From Colletes latitarsis (taxonomy: Eukaryota > Arthropoda > Insecta > Hymenoptera > Colletidae): a DNA stretch of 64,000 bases. The translations under genes were made by a program, and so were the position numbers. How positions within the stretch are numbered: position 1 is the first letter of the stretch; each line of letters begins with the position of its first letter. The notes beneath the pieces were generated by a model. That model had not been told where the DNA came from and searched no databases. It worked only from the letters and a program-made list of their open reading frames with translations. Shown here one piece after another: positions 24,001 through 36,275 of the stretch. The stretch spans positions 31,993,501-32,057,500 of the forward strand of contig NC_135137.1 of the NCBI RefSeq assembly GCF_051014445.1, read 5' to 3'.

Positions 24001-25160
24001 CGAGATACCTTGTCAGCCATGCACGATACGTTGTACCATAATGGCGGCGCTGTACGAAGTTGAAGGCGAAAGAAGTGACGAAACTCGGGGCAAAATCAAT
24101 TTGATACAGCACATCGGGGTGGCAGATTGCCCGAATCCCGAATCCCGAATTCCGAATTCCGAATCCTGGATCCTGAATACATCAGGTCGTGAGGAGGTTA
24201 AGAGCTGTAAGTTGGACCTTTCATTACGTTCGGGTCTCAATGCCAGGGTGGTATGGAGCGTTGGCTGACCGGTATGCGTTCCACCACTACCTGCTCGCGG
24301 TGGTAACGCTTGCACGGCGAAAAAATCGCGCGAAGAAGCTTTTGCTCGCGCACTCGTTGATGTGGCCACGCCCGTGGCGGATTCCTCATACGTAACTCGT
24401 GCAGTGGCTCGACCTACCAGACCTCTTTCTCCTTCTCCTACGCCATCGCCGTCTAAGATTACGGGCACGGTGCTTTTATTGCAATTGAATCCCCCGATCC
24501 CCCTCCCCCCGGCTCCGTCTTCCTTTATCTTGCTTCCTTCTTGAAGCGTTTGCTCGTTTTTTCCTCCTCCACGAATCCCCTTTGCTCGATCTCCCACATC
24601 CTTTTCGCGTGCTCCGCTCGTTGCTAACATCATCCTCGCCTTCATCCGCACCTCGCCCGATTCCTTCGGTTTCCTCTCCTTTTCTTCTCTATAATCTTCT
24701 TACACCACCACCGCGATCTACTACTACCACTACCGGTTTACCTTTTTTGCTTCCTTTTTCGAACCGTTCATTTTCCTCTTCTCCGTCGCGCGGCGTTCAC
24801 CTGCATTTTTGTACCCCCGAACCGTTCAACGTCGACTGCTTCGTCGCTGTTGGCCACCTCTTCGTTCATCCCGCGTCTTTCTGCCTCCGTCTCCGACGCC
24901 TCGTATGAAATATTTTCCCGGAGCGACCTCTTTTGGCCCTTTTTGCACCGCCGGTTGACTATGCGCTTTTATATTACAAGTTTCGCTCTCGACCATCGGC
25001 TTCTCCTCCTTCCTCCTCCTTGCTCTTTCGCACCGCTCTTCGTCTTTTTCCGACGTATCGCTCCGCGCGAGCGAACGAGCCTTGCAGCTCATTAAAGCGA
25101 TGCCTTCTTGATCCCCTAATTACAAGATGGCGGGCGCGGCTACATGGCGTCTGAAGAACT
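24001..25160. other. GC-rich block with a long pyrimidine-rich tract
   Basis: The block has three recognisable parts. ATGGCGGCG (24,041) and AAGATGGCGGG (25,124) resemble YY1/Pho-type sites. A 7 bp microsatellite built on CCCGAAT lies at 24,130-24,178. From about 24,400 to 25,060 the plus strand is strongly biased to C and T. The 212-codon minus-strand frame (24,013-24,651) and several others are consequences of this bias: they are Ser/Arg/Pro/Leu-rich and have no domains. A CpG-type promoter island or a non-coding exon is possible. Confidence 0.45.
24130..24178 (+). repeat. 7 bp microsatellite, unit CCCGAAT
   Basis: Seven consecutive heptamers drift from CCCGAAT through TCCGAAT to CCTGGAT and CCTGAAT. 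It lies just downstream of an ATGGCGGCG word and inside the GC-rich block. Confidence 0.9.
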
Positions 25161-28100
25161 TGCGCGGCATTCCGTGCTTCCCTTGTTCTTCGCGTTATTT
25201 GCTGCTTTCGTATGCAACGGTATACAACCGAGGGGGGATGCAATGGTTTCTGACGAACAGACTGCGGATGTTCATGCAAATCTGCACGGGGCCATTCTCT
25301 CCTATACTTTTTGAGAGAATAGATGGAATACTGCGACCGCCACTGACACTGGAGAGGTTTGCTCCTTCAGATTCGTCTGTAATGTATGCACTAGCCTGTA
25401 TTATGTTTGCAAAAAATAACTGGGTATATGGCAAGAACGAAATTATAGCATACGAATGAAGCAATACAAAAGTACATATCCATTATACTTATTTAATAAT
25501 GGGTAGATCTTTCGTTTTCTATTACCTCAAACATTCGATTCTGCATCTTGACTTTAGTTATTCTACTTCGTTATCGTTTTTTTAATTCGTAAATAAATGT
25601 TTTCTCGTTGTCTCTCATTTTATTTATTTCTTTAATAATGATACGAAAAGAAAACTAGAAATGTATTAGGTGATAGACATTTTACATGAAACAGTTTCAA
25701 AATTTCGTTGGTTTTTAAAAGAGAATTCTAGAAAAAAACAATACAAATAAAACGATTCTATTTCATAAAGAAATAAGATGTCTTCAGCAATAAAAATAAT
25801 TGTTTAAGATCAATAATAAAACGACAATAAAATCGTTAATAATGAACACAGTGTTTCGAGCTATTTTGTAGTCACTTATTTGGCATTACGAAGTTTCTAC
25901 CCTCATATTTGTACCCAGATTGAAGTTACAATGGCAAGAGCAAATCGTGAGAAACACAACGTTTGTCTGTTTGAATGCTAAATTTTGAGAAAGCGGTTGT
26001 GGTTCTTGTAAGAAACGTGTAATAACGAGAAACGAAATTTCATCGCGAAGTTTCGCGCTGTTTCGTTTACCAGGATATAATTTGCGTCGGTTATGCAAAT
26101 ATAGCAAAGCGAAAAGACTATTCGCTTAACTGAACGTTTGCACGGTTCTCGTACAAAATATAGCACCGCAGTTACATTATTTCATATACAGGATTGTTCT
26201 TGGAAACGAGCTTCGAAATTCTGTGGTATCGGTTAATGTTCCTCGAGGGAGTGTTTCCACGTTTTATGGTACATTTTGTCAACCTGAACCATTGTCTCCT
26301 TACAGGAAATCTCGATCCATTTTTCATTAAATACAGATACGAGTATACATTGCAGTAGAATGTTTCCCTATAAAATTTTGTGTAACACCTACGAAGAAAT
26401 ATTTTACCCTTAATTTTTTGTGAAATTCCTTGGTTCAAACAGATTTTACGAACAAAAGTTATGAAGAAAAACGTAGTGTTTTTAAATATTTTCTTTAGAA
26501 TTTCATTCACTTATACGTCACTATGTGAAAAAAATGACATATTTTTTAATTTATCATAAAATGAATAAACTTATAAGATGTATTCGCCAACTGTAGACAA
26601 AGTGTTGTAGCAAAGTTGGTGTTGCAATTGTAAAGACAAGGTGTTGGGCTTTTTACTCGTTATTCAATGGTAGATAGAGTCTTCGCAATACGTGGATACG
26701 TAATTGAGCAAGAAACCACGGAAAATAATGGTCCGCGCAATGGAGTTTAAATGTTACCGTTCTGTTCCTGACATTTGAACTTTTGTGAACTGTCGAGTGA
26801 AAGTATGCAGTCGCTTAAGTATTCTAAGAACTCTCGCGGTCTGGTCGAAGCGATACTGGAACAAACTTGAAACAGAGGGTCCACTAATTTCTCACGATTT
26901 CATTAGAAACCAGGAAACTCTCTCGATACTTCAGCAAAATATTCTTTGCAAGGTGCTAACTTTAGCCTTTCGCATTTATCATATATTTTCTCGTACATTT
27001 CAATAAAACTTAACAAACATTTTTCAAATCATAAGTATACGCTAAATAGATAAGAAAATATTTAATTGCTCGATGACGGAAACACTTTATTCGAACGTGG
27101 AACATAGAAAAATTAGAACATGTCTTCCGTTCGGTACGTTCAAATTCAAAGTAAATTTTCTACGATACAGATCGAGCAAGTTTATCGATATTGATGTTGC
27201 ATAATGTTTAAATGAGGTTGAAAATACAGAATACTGCTTTTATACCGGAACAACCAAATACGCGTTCGGATGAATAGTGATGAGACAAGAGTGTTCTAAT
27301 ATGTATATGCGTGCATGCATATGTATGAACGCATATTCGGTAAATTTTCTATTAAATGAGAGGAGCAACATGCGCAGGGGAAATTTATTCATCGCTCGTG
27401 TAATAATCGAAAAATAATATTTTCCAAGTTCGAAATTAATTTCGTCGAATCGACGAACAAGCTGAATATCGCGTATCGTATAAACCATTAATTTGTTAAA
27501 ACACACGCTGTCGCCTATTATCTTTTGAATTCGTTCGCGCTGTCGTTAACTACGGTGATATCAATGAAAATAATAATGCACGGTTCTCGTTACTGTCAAA
27601 TTCTATTAAATTTTCGTTAATTAACGTCCCTGGAGAAAACCCTGTGCTTCGTTAACCTTTCTCAAAATCATTTAATAACTCATTACACTGCTCTTCGGTG
27701 TAACGATAATGTCGATTTATATACGAAATATATAGTTTGTACAAGAACTTATCGTACTTATATTAATGAGCGTATTTACGATCCATAAATCGGAATAGAA
27801 TAAATAGAAATGAAGCGTGGAGTGTAAAAGTTACGTTATTATTTTATAAAATATCCGATATCGATAAAATAAAATGTAGAAATTAATTGTGGGATGTGTT
27901 CTTGTTGAATAACGAGAGGAAAAATTGAATAAGGTGAAAAATGTTGAAATTAATATAAAATGTGAGTGAGAAAAAGAAAACTACAATGCATAATGGTAAG
28001 ATTACATGATTCCTATTATTCTTATGTGGAGGTTTTTGGAAATAGCAAGTCAATCATCAGAGCTATTATACAACAAGATATTTGGGGCCTAATTATTACG

Positions 28101-28278
28101 CCAATTGCTTGTATACATGGATAAATTATCAGTTTTTTCAATTAAAACAGTGCTCAAGCCACGTATCATAAACTATTTTGAAACATTCGTTCTTGCTTTT
28201 TAAATTAGTACGGAAAATACTTTAAACTTGTACTCTGCGAACTAAACTACCCCCTTCGAAACATGTTTTAAAAAATTA
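25161..28278. other. Long, mostly AT-rich non-coding stretch
   Basis: Many short frames (62 to 112 codons) occur on both strands, with no domain, signal peptide or convincing splice pair. The section from 25,160 to 25,460 is more balanced and carries overlapping 110- and 89-codon frames on opposite strands. A POU-type octamer lies near 26,094. No RNA gene was recognised. Confidence 0.45.
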
Positions 28279-28611
28279 AGATGAAACAGTTAAATGATTC
28301 ACACTATACATTCACGACGTATTCGTAAAACAAATCTTCTCTTTTCCATGATCATTGCACGAAGAAATTTAAACAAAATTAAACAGTATACTTTTAAAGA
28401 ATTATTTCGAATTAAATCGTACGTTAAAGGTAACAAATCGTAGGTGCAAGAAAATTTAAAGTGAAAGAGTTAAATGACTCACACTATTCATTCACGATAT
28501 ATTTGTTAGACAAATCTACTCTTTTTCATGACCATTGCACGAAGAAATTTAAACAAAATAAAACAGTACACGTTTAAAAAATTATTTCGAATGAAATCGT
28601 ACGTGAAAGGG
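28279..28611 (+). repeat. Tandem pair, period about 180 bp, ending at a TTAA site
   Basis: Copy 1 (28,279-28,430) and copy 2 (28,459-28,610) share AGTTAAATGA-TCACACTAT, the CATTGCACGAAGAAATTTAA block and ATTATTTCGAAT-AAATCGTACGT. Copy 2 ends GTGAAAGGG followed by TTAA (28,612-28,615), the tip expected of a piggyBac-type small element (inverse CCCTTTCAC). A diverged third copy lies at 60,100-60,231. No opposite TTAA end was found on the left. Confidence 0.75.
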
Positions 28612-28615
28612 TTAA

Positions 28616-29820
28616 GGACGCGTGCTACGCGTACTGTTGGGAGCGTTTTATTGATTCCGGACCGCGGACCTAAACGCGAAACGTTGAAACAGAGTCGTTA
28701 GAATGGTCGTCACCTTCGACCCGGTCCTCGAGGCGGCCTCCCTCCTTTCGCAACGGAAGTAAAAGTAGACGTCGGAGGGAGGCGCGCAGTGTCCCGCAGG
28801 TTGTAGGCATTGTTTCCGAGTGAGTTCGCCCGAAGGGTGCGGGCTTCTTCAGGTTGCTGGCGTCCTACTGAGCGGCCCACGCCGACTGCCGCTCATCGAC
28901 ATCCCGACAGCCCCAGGACTCAAATCCAGAACAGCTCTCCGCGATCCTGGCCGCGCGCGGGCCCCGGTTCTTCGTGCCTCTTCCACATCGTCTTCCTCCT
29001 CTTCTACGCCTTCCACCGCCTTCGTCCTCCTCGTACCTTCAGCCTCCCTCGTTCGTCGTTCCCCGTCCTCGTCGAAACCCTTGCCCCCCCTTGGATACCC
29101 TCGGTCGGGACTGCCGGTACGATCCTCTCGCTCCCTTCTTTTCGTTTGCGTGGCGTGGGTGTGCGTGCCTTCACTTTGCCCCGGTAATCGTATGTAAATC
29201 GTATAGCAGATCTCTCCCGTCCTGGTCGCGCGACCGCCTGGATGAAGGAGGCCCCGTATAGAATCTGCAGCGAGATGGACCGTGCAGCTTCTTACCCCGC
29301 GGCGGATACGGAGGATAGCCGCGTGCGTTGCTCATAAACAAATTATCCGGACCCAAGGGTCGAAGGTCTATTGAACCGAGACGATCCGTTCTCCGTTCTC
29401 ATTTACATAGTTAGCCCCGGAGCTGCAGATGCCCTCTCCTCTTCGTTCTTTTCTCCTCCTCGGCCAGGCCTTGATTCTACCCCGAGTTTCAGCCGACAAT
29501 CGCGCGAACGACAATCCCCGTCGCTCCGATGCTTCCACGGTTGGTTTCCGGTGCCGTTGTTTCAGGCGATCCGCGGTTATCGTTCGCTTTAATTGCCAAC
29601 CACCGCGAGCGGACGGCCGTGGAAACGTTAAATCAATCGAGGAAACGAGAAGACCAGGGGATAGGAACGTTAACGGTACGCTCGCGAGGAAAAGTCCCCG
29701 TTTTAAAGTCATCTCGTTTTATCGTTGCCGCGCGTCCACTTCTGTAATTACGTTGCCAACGATTTATCGCCAGGAAGGAGTCTCCCTCTACCGTACGTTC
29801 GAGCAGCGCGCGTTTTGAAA
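28616..29820. other. GC-rich, CpG-bearing block
   Basis: One of the two most GC-rich islands in the window. From about 28,970 to 29,150 the plus strand is pyrimidine-biased. The 125-codon frames at 28,810-29,197 lie in two overlapping frames of the same strand and are Ser/Pro/Arg-rich, as expected from composition. Short GTAA words near 29,190 are not part of a convincing donor. It may be a promoter or first-exon island of an unseen gene. Confidence 0.4.
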
Positions 29821-30303
29821 TAGCTTAATAACGCGACGATAAATATTCCGACGAAATCGAACGGTTTAATCGATTGCAAGAGCTAGCTTGGATGACAAGA
29901 GTTCAGCAACGAATCACGCGCACCCGCGGGCTGCTCATTACAACGGCTACTCCGATTGTGCGTGCCGCCCGTGATCCTGTTCCGCTCTCTGTTCGAGGCG
30001 GTCGTATCTTGCGATTCGGACGTGTAACGAAAGCGCCCCGATAACCGATTGCGCTATTTATTATTTCCACGGGAATATTTCAATCGCGCGCCAGAAGATA
30101 AGGAACTGCTCGCGGATGCCTCGAGTGCACGCGTAGAATTCAATTCTCTTTTTATTACGTAAGGTTTATGTCGAGGCGTTCTTAGAGATTCTGGTCCAAG
30201 ATTGTGCTGGTGCAGTGATTTTTTGTCGTAACTCATTGTTATTTACTGGTAATGTTCGTTTAAGTGGAGTAACTGTTTCGATAATCGGACGGTTAAGGAT
30301 ATA
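29821..30303. other. GC-balanced to AT-rich spacer
   Basis: The part from 29,900 to 30,060 is balanced, with CCCGCGGGC and CGATTG words; the rest grades into AT-rich sequence. No gene or motif cluster was recognised. Confidence 0.4.
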
Positions 30304-31393
30304 CAGGGTGTTCGGTCACCCTTGGGAAAAATTTTAATGAGAAATTCTAGAGGCCAAAATAAGTCAAAAATCAAGAATACTAATTTGTTGATTGAAGCTT
30401 TGTTAAAAAGTTATTAACAAAATTATTGTCAAAAATTATTAGTAAAATTTGTCCATCGAAATGAATTTTTTTCTCGAAAGTGCGTAGCATTTCGGGGGTA
30501 TGTGTATTCACCAAAAATAATTGTAATTGACCCCCGCAAACGAAAATAATTTTTTCAGAATGATTCGAAAGTTTTCAATTTTGCCAAATTTCAGGAGAAT
30601 CGTCATTCATGGTCAGACATTGTATTTTCGGTAAAGAATTTTTTCCTCGTAAATGCGTAGGAATTCAGGGGTATGTCTATTGACCAAAAATGATTGTATT
30701 TGACCCCTGCAACTAAAAATAATTTTTTTAGAACGATTTGAAACTTTTCAATTTCGTCGAAAAATTTAGGCACCTACCCTCTGTCGATTTTTCTTAAAAA
30801 TTCCTTTTTCATTTTTAGTAATTTTGTTTGACACCCTACAGAAAAGTTGTCTAATACTTTTCTGTAGGTACCCATGAGCTCTACTTCAGAAAAAAGTTTC
30901 ATTGAAATATATTCACTATTGTAGGAGTTATGGCTGTTTGAAAATTGGACCATTTTTATGGGGTTTTTCTCATTTTGCAGGGGCAAGGACCAACTTTTCG
31001 AATATTTTTGCTATTTATACATATTCTCCACCAAAATACACGTAGTTTGCTTTTTTAAACATTACAATCGTCCAATCCGTTCAGGAGTTATGACGTTTTA
31101 AAGATTCGCATGAAATTTTGGGCTAACATTTCTCGCCAGAAATTATATTTTCGGTAAGGAATTTTTTTCTCGAAAACGCGTAGGAATTCAGGGGTATGTC
31201 TATTGACCAAAAATGATTGTATTTGATCCCTGCAACTAAAAATAATTTTTTTAGAATAATTTGAAATTTTTTAATTTCGCCGAAAAATTTTCCGGTCGGT
31301 ATGGAACATTTTAATAACTTTTTAACGAAGCCTCAATCAACAAATTGGTATTCTTGATTTTGGTCTTATTTTAGCCTCTAGAATCTCCCATTC
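30304..31393 (-). mobile_element. TA-flanked element, copy 4, right end lost
   Basis: The left end is intact (TA at 30,302-30,303, then CAGGGTGTTCGG). The internal modules are in reverse order relative to copies 1 and 3, so the copy is inverted. The recurring short frame is at 30,774-30,986 (minus). The right inverted repeat proceeds normally to CTCCCATT at 31,393 and then stops about 35 bp before the expected tip, at the boundary with a TTAA-type element. Confidence 0.85.
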
Positions 31394-31557
31394 AAATGAC
31401 CCATTCGTAATTTCTAATAAAAATTGTTACAAATTTACTCGATTGGATTTTTGTAAATTTACCGTGGTGTTCTAAGAGAGTAAATAAACATTTATCTCCA
31501 TTGCATTATACATTTCTCTTTCAAATAAATAGTCTATAATTGTCGGCAGTTCTAGTG
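31394..31557 (-). mobile_element. TTAA-type MITE family B, left end truncated
   Basis: Read in reverse, the sequence begins at TTAA (31,558-31,561) with CACTAGAAC. It continues with the same order of words as the complete copy at 45,416-45,633: ACAATTATA, TATTTATTTG, GCAATGGA-ATAA, TGTTTATT, AATTACGAATGGGTCATTT. It lacks roughly 22 bp at the other end, exactly where it meets the truncated TA-flanked element, so both ends were lost at one junction. Confidence 0.75.
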
Positions 31558-31561
31558 TTAA

Positions 31562-32430
31562 TCAACAAAATTGTTTCTAGACCTCTATCTAGACCTTGAT
31601 TACAAAAGCAATAAACTATAATGTATTATTGATTTTTTAGTATCAATTATACATTCAATTAGTTAGAATTGATAAAACTAATATCCTTCTAGCAAAAGAA
31701 ATTATTTTAATTCGAAAGTATCAAACAGAATATAGGTAGTCGTTGCACGCAATAAAATTGACCAAGAAGCGGCTTTGATCAATTATAAGATGCCCTGTTC
31801 CATGATTTGTTTTGAAATAACGATTAGCACAGGTCTCATATAATGTGTAAATGTAACTCTAAAAATAAAAAAGCAGCTCGTGTTGCAAGTAAAGGAGAAC
31901 GCACGATAAAAACAAGGTTTTCGTTACTTAGATGAAAACAAAATTAAAGACTAGCCTCACTGCTAGACGTCACCGGTAATCATTCTTTCCTTACAATAAC
32001 GCGTTTTAAATTGAGGTACTTAGGCTATCGGTGCTAAGAGCTCTTGGGAACATCGTGTATGAAATTAGTAATATTATGTTACAAAGCTCACGGATATCGC
32101 CAAATGCATCCTGTTTTTTTTTTTCATATCGTATAATACATCGAAACGAAGCAACCAGCATCAGATTACCTTTTGTAGTTTTCATTTTATTTTGATTCAG
32201 AGTTTTAGATAGAGGGATTGCCACTAGATTCACGGGGTTTCAGTTTCCATGTTTAAAGTTACAGGACTCGTAAATATTATTTGTTAACTATTTATATTGA
32301 ATTCTATTAATCGTACGAATCTATAAGAAAAATTTCATTGAAATCAATCAATGTCCCTAAATCTAGCGCTAAAAGATTTCTAGCGATCGTGAAAATCGTA
32401 CGAGAATCAAAAAATTAAAGAGTATGAATA
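31562..32430. other. AT-rich non-coding stretch
   Basis: No notable frame except a 75-codon minus-strand one (32,006-32,233) without a domain. Sequence at 32,330-32,430 carries short AAATCGTACG-type words seen in other AT-rich parts of the window. Confidence 0.5.
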
Positions 32431-33480
32431 CGAGCGACGCGAGAGGAACGAAAGCCGCGTCGATCGAAAGACGGAACCCTCGATCCCCCGGAGCCTACGC
32501 AACAAATTCAGCCGTGCACGCGGGGTGGACGTCGGAAAAGAACACCTAGGCGATACTCATTACGAGAACGGACGAGCCTTACCGGCTGTTTCGCGCTCCG
32601 ATCGCGTTTCGTTTTGTCGGCGGTGGTCGTGCCTCTATGCGGCGTAATCACAGTGCCCCGTAGCGGTGCGCGTCGAGCCCGAAGAGCAATCCACGAGGGC
32701 AGGGCAGCAGAAGACGGGGCGGCGAGAGGGGGGCAAAGGCGGCAGGGAGGGCGGAAGGCAGAGTAAACTCTCGTTGGGGTTGCCGCGGCGCACAGAGGGG
32801 GACTATTTTTTCCGTTGGACCCTCTCTCGGTGAAACAGAAGGGGGAGCAGCGGGAGGAGGAGATTCGTGGGGGAGGCAAAGGGGCCCGGGAAGGAGGAGG
32901 AGGGACACGGGGACCGAGGTTCGAGGCGCTGGCTGGCAGGTTGAGTCGTCGAGGCGGCTCGACGCCGCCGGAGGGGGACTCGAGTGCAGAAACGAAGGAG
33001 GTGGGGGCACAGGAGCGGGGACAGGGGACCCACGGCGATGTAGGAGGCATGTGGGGGAGGGGGGAGGGAACGAGAGGAAGAGGCAACGTGGTCTCTGGCC
33101 CCCTCTCGTGGCCCGCCCCCGCCGCCCGCCGCATGATTGCTTCCCCGGGGCAGGCATCGCGTGTCAGGCCCCTCTTACACACCACCCCTCCGGCCCCTCG
33201 TCCCCCTCCCTTCGCGGCCTGGCGCTCGATCGGGCCCCGCCGTGCTCCCTCTACTCTTTTTCAGGCCCTCGCGCTCCCTCCGTCCTGGCCACCACGCGCT
33301 TTCTTCGACCACGGCGCACACCGCCGCCCGCGCAGTCAACTTCTCGACGACTGCTGCGCTCGCTGGGCCTGCCAACTGGCGGGGCCTCAATGCTTCTCTC
33401 GTCGCGTTACGATGCTGCGCCTCCACTCGCGTCGTACTCCTGTACTTCCTCCAAATACATTTTAACATTTTTTTAAATAA
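32431..33480. other. GC-rich island with a purine-to-pyrimidine strand switch
   Basis: The most GC-rich part of the window. From about 32,690 to 33,080 the plus strand is dominated by G and A; from about 33,080 to 33,440 it switches to C-rich and pyrimidine-rich sequence. Frames of 216 and 225 codons run on opposite strands over almost the same bases, so neither is credible without homology; both translate to Arg/Gly/Pro/Ser-rich low-complexity protein. A CpG-type promoter island with possible divergent transcription is one reading. Confidence 0.45.
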
Positions 33481-33514
33481 TAGGCAGGGGAAGCATTCGT
33501 TCTTTGCCCTTTAA

Positions 33515-33744
33515 CACTTTGACTGCCACGTCATTCATATATGGGTGACAGAACTTTTAACAGTGGATTTAAAACAATTAATTCTCAAGTCGAAATGTCA
33601 AAGAAAATACATTTTAATAGGCTTCATAAATTTTATTGATGTCACGAAAGTAACTACTACGACAAGTTTTAAGCTATGTAGTTTACGATTGTTTAAAATT
33701 AAAGCTTTAAACAATTTTACGGTTTTAGACTGGCAGTCAACGTG
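33515..33744 (+). mobile_element. TTAA-flanked MITE family A (piggyBac-like), 230 bp, complete
   Basis: TTAA lies on both sides (33,511-33,514 and 33,745-33,748). The ends are CACTTTGACTGCCA and, inverted, CACGTTGACTGCCA, matching at 13 of 14 bases. TTAA duplication is characteristic of piggyBac-type transposases. The element is too short to encode one; the 67-codon frame at 33,545-33,748 uses the element's own sequence and is not a transposase. Internal words (AATTAATTCTCAAG, AAAGAAAATA) recur in the diverged pair at 43,701-44,085. Confidence 0.85.
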
Positions 33745-33748
33745 TTAA

Positions 33749-34002
33749 TTATTTTGTACACTATTAAACACTTGTTCTGGAACTGATTCGTGGATACGTT
33801 TGTTATCACTGTATGACAAATTTGAGCTAATAGAAAGAGCAGATTACTCGTAACAGCTAAACAAATAAATTTGGAAACTTACATAATTATATGATCATGT
33901 ATATACACGAATATTACAATTTATTTACGTTCGTAACATCTATTTATTATCAACTATTTTACGAGTACTTTTCTACTATCATCAAATCAACTTCGAATAT
34001 TA
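33749..34002. other. AT-rich spacer between two TTAA elements
   Basis: AT-rich sequence without recognised features. Confidence 0.5.
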
Positions 34003-34006
34003 TTAA

Positions 34007-34210
34007 CCCTTTCAACTCTAAGAGATGCCAATTGCAATTTTGTGATGTGACTTTTAAAAATAAAAAGATACTCTTCTTGCCCACGAAAATGTATAAATAC
34101 TTATAATTAAAATTTTATTCATATATTTTCTAAGTTCAATTTGTGTTAGCATAAATGAAATTCGAATTGAACTCTGGTACATATTATCTTTGCCAGTGGA
34201 TTGCAAAGGG
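34007..34210. mobile_element. TTAA-flanked MITE family C, 204 bp
   Basis: TTAA occurs at 34,003-34,006 and 34,211-34,214. The inner ends begin CCCTTTCAACTCTA and, inverted, CCCTTTGCAATCCA: the first six bases are identical and the rest aligns with small gaps. Size, site and end sequence fit a small piggyBac-type element. The weaker match beyond six bases lowers confidence compared with family A. Confidence 0.6.
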
Positions 34211-34214
34211 TTAA

Positions 34215-36275
34215 TAAACATTTTTTACTTAAAGGATGACTAAGATACTCATGAACAAATAAATGAATTCCCACGATAAACCTTTTAAAAGTTAGCATTC
34301 CTCTACAGCAATTTCCCCTATCGATCATTCGAATCAGTCGTTTGTGAACGGAATAATTTCAACGTGAATCCATCGAGCGACGAAGACGTACATATTCAGC
34401 GCCATTTTGCAAATCGTTGCATCGCAACGAACTGTTACAATGTATTCGATAGAAACGAACGTAAGAATTGTTTCTCGGTATCGCCAAGGTCGGTCATGAT
34501 CATTAAGTTATAAAACCGATCACTTTTCCGCATCGCGTAGATCTCGCAATAATCGATAGCATGGCGGACGGTGGCGCAAAAAACACGACGTTTCTCGGGA
34601 GAAAATGGTCGCTCATGATCTTCGGTATCCGCCAATTGAATCGCGGCGGACGATCTCATCCCGTCGTAATGGAACCTCGAACGGAACGATTCGATTCTCG
34701 CAGCGTTCGGAATATTCCTCGAAGTCCCGCGAATCAGCGTTTTCACGACGTATAAAAAAAATATTATGAAACATAATACAGGTTTCGCGCGCTTTCTTGT
34801 ACTCGTTATACTCGTTGCTTATTGGAACGAGAAATCTTACGAATATTTGACAGCTCAACTATCGCTCGTCGACGCGTCGTTTCGCTGGAGCAACCTTACA
34901 TAAACATTCGAAAATTTTCTTATAGGAACGGCTGCTCCCGAGTATTTAAATTATCTCGTTCGCCATTGAGATTAGACGCAGCGGTATTCTTATTAGCGAT
35001 TACCTCTAGTGCGTGTGTAACACAGACTCGCGTAATTTCCATCGCAGACGAATAAAGATATCTATCTTAATAACACAGTTGGCGTATCGCAACGAATCTT
35101 ACTTATTCAGCGAAAAACGTCACGCATTGGTTATCGTGAATTCTTTCGCTCGTATAATTCAACAAACTACCATTTCGCGGCGTAATAGCTGTGTAATATC
35201 GTTCGTAACGCTTTACAGTACGTTATTTGCGATAATTTATTCGCCGTTTCATCGCCTTGCTTTCTAGTTAGTTCGAGTGTACCGTATTCTATTCGCGGTT
35301 AATTTCTCGGCAACGATACGAAGAAATTAAGGCGAAAGAGATTCGACGGTAACACCGACGGGAAAGGACGTTTTCGTTCCTCGAAGTGAATAATGATGGG
35401 GCGTATAATTGGCCTAGACTAAACCCACCTGTTCCCAAGAGTTAGTCACGGCACTGAAATCGTGCTGTATCGTTCGAGTTCTGAACTATTATGAAACGGT
35501 GCTAGACGTCCGAAGAAATAATTTCCCGGTCCAGTCGCGAACGTAATTTTCCAATTTCGTTTTGTCGATAATATTCCCAAGACAGTTCACCTTAGTCTTC
35601 CGTCGTCAAATCGACACTCGAGCGTTCTACAAAGCGTAATCACGGTTTTATTTAAAAATATGTTGGAAGATTTTATTCTGCAATTTGCTGGAAACTCATC
35701 CCTTAATTGGTGGATAGTTATTTTTATTTGTACATGGCTGTTTTTTTTTTATATGAAACTATTGGAACTTTCGGTTCTCTGATGGTATAAAATATTTTAA
35801 GAATTTTAAGAACAATTGAATGGTAAAATGATAGAAATTAATATCGAGTATCGAAAGTTAGATTGGAAATATAAATTCAGGTTACGCTCGATTTGCAGAA
35901 GGAAATTTAGAAATATATAAATTATTAGTAGCCAGAATAACATACACTAGGAATATATTAATTTGATTTTTATCTGAAATATTGACGATACCTTTGGAAC
36001 TGGTATCCATTATATTCCATATGAATGTTGAAGTTTTGTTTAATATCAATGGGTCATTGTTCTGGAACATGCTGGGATATATTAATTTACTTGGAACAAC
36101 CAAATATTTACAGATATTTATTTTTGTATTCTTACTCCCTTTTTTGTGTATATTATTTTATTCTGTGATTCTCGTGCTATGGATTTTTTTATTTAGACAC
36201 AATGTTCTTAATATAATGAAGAAAAAATTTGATCAAATGTTCGATTACTGGGACACTGATCCCAATTATTAGAAA
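34215..36275. other. Non-coding stretch, balanced at 34,320-35,660 and AT-rich after
   Basis: The balanced part contains an ATGGCGGACGG word (34,561) that opens a 64-codon frame. That frame overlaps an opposite-strand frame of 103 codons, and neither has a domain. The AT-rich part holds a 96-codon plus-strand frame (35,982-36,272) with hydrophobic runs that could be read as membrane helices; it lacks homology and sits in sequence where such translations arise by chance. Confidence 0.4.

Noticed and set aside
24013..24651. 212-codon minus-strand frame
   Set aside because: It reads through the 7 bp microsatellite and a purine-biased strand, has no recognisable domain, and is overlapped by plus-strand frames.
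32508..33465. Frames of 225 codons (minus) and 216 codons (plus)
   Set aside because: They overlap on opposite strands in the most GC-rich island, are low in complexity (Arg, Pro, Gly, Ser), and contain no domain, so they look like products of composition.
35982..36272. 96-codon frame with hydrophobic runs as a membrane protein
   Set aside because: T-rich AT DNA commonly yields Phe/Leu/Ile runs; no start context, homology or conserved motif supports it.
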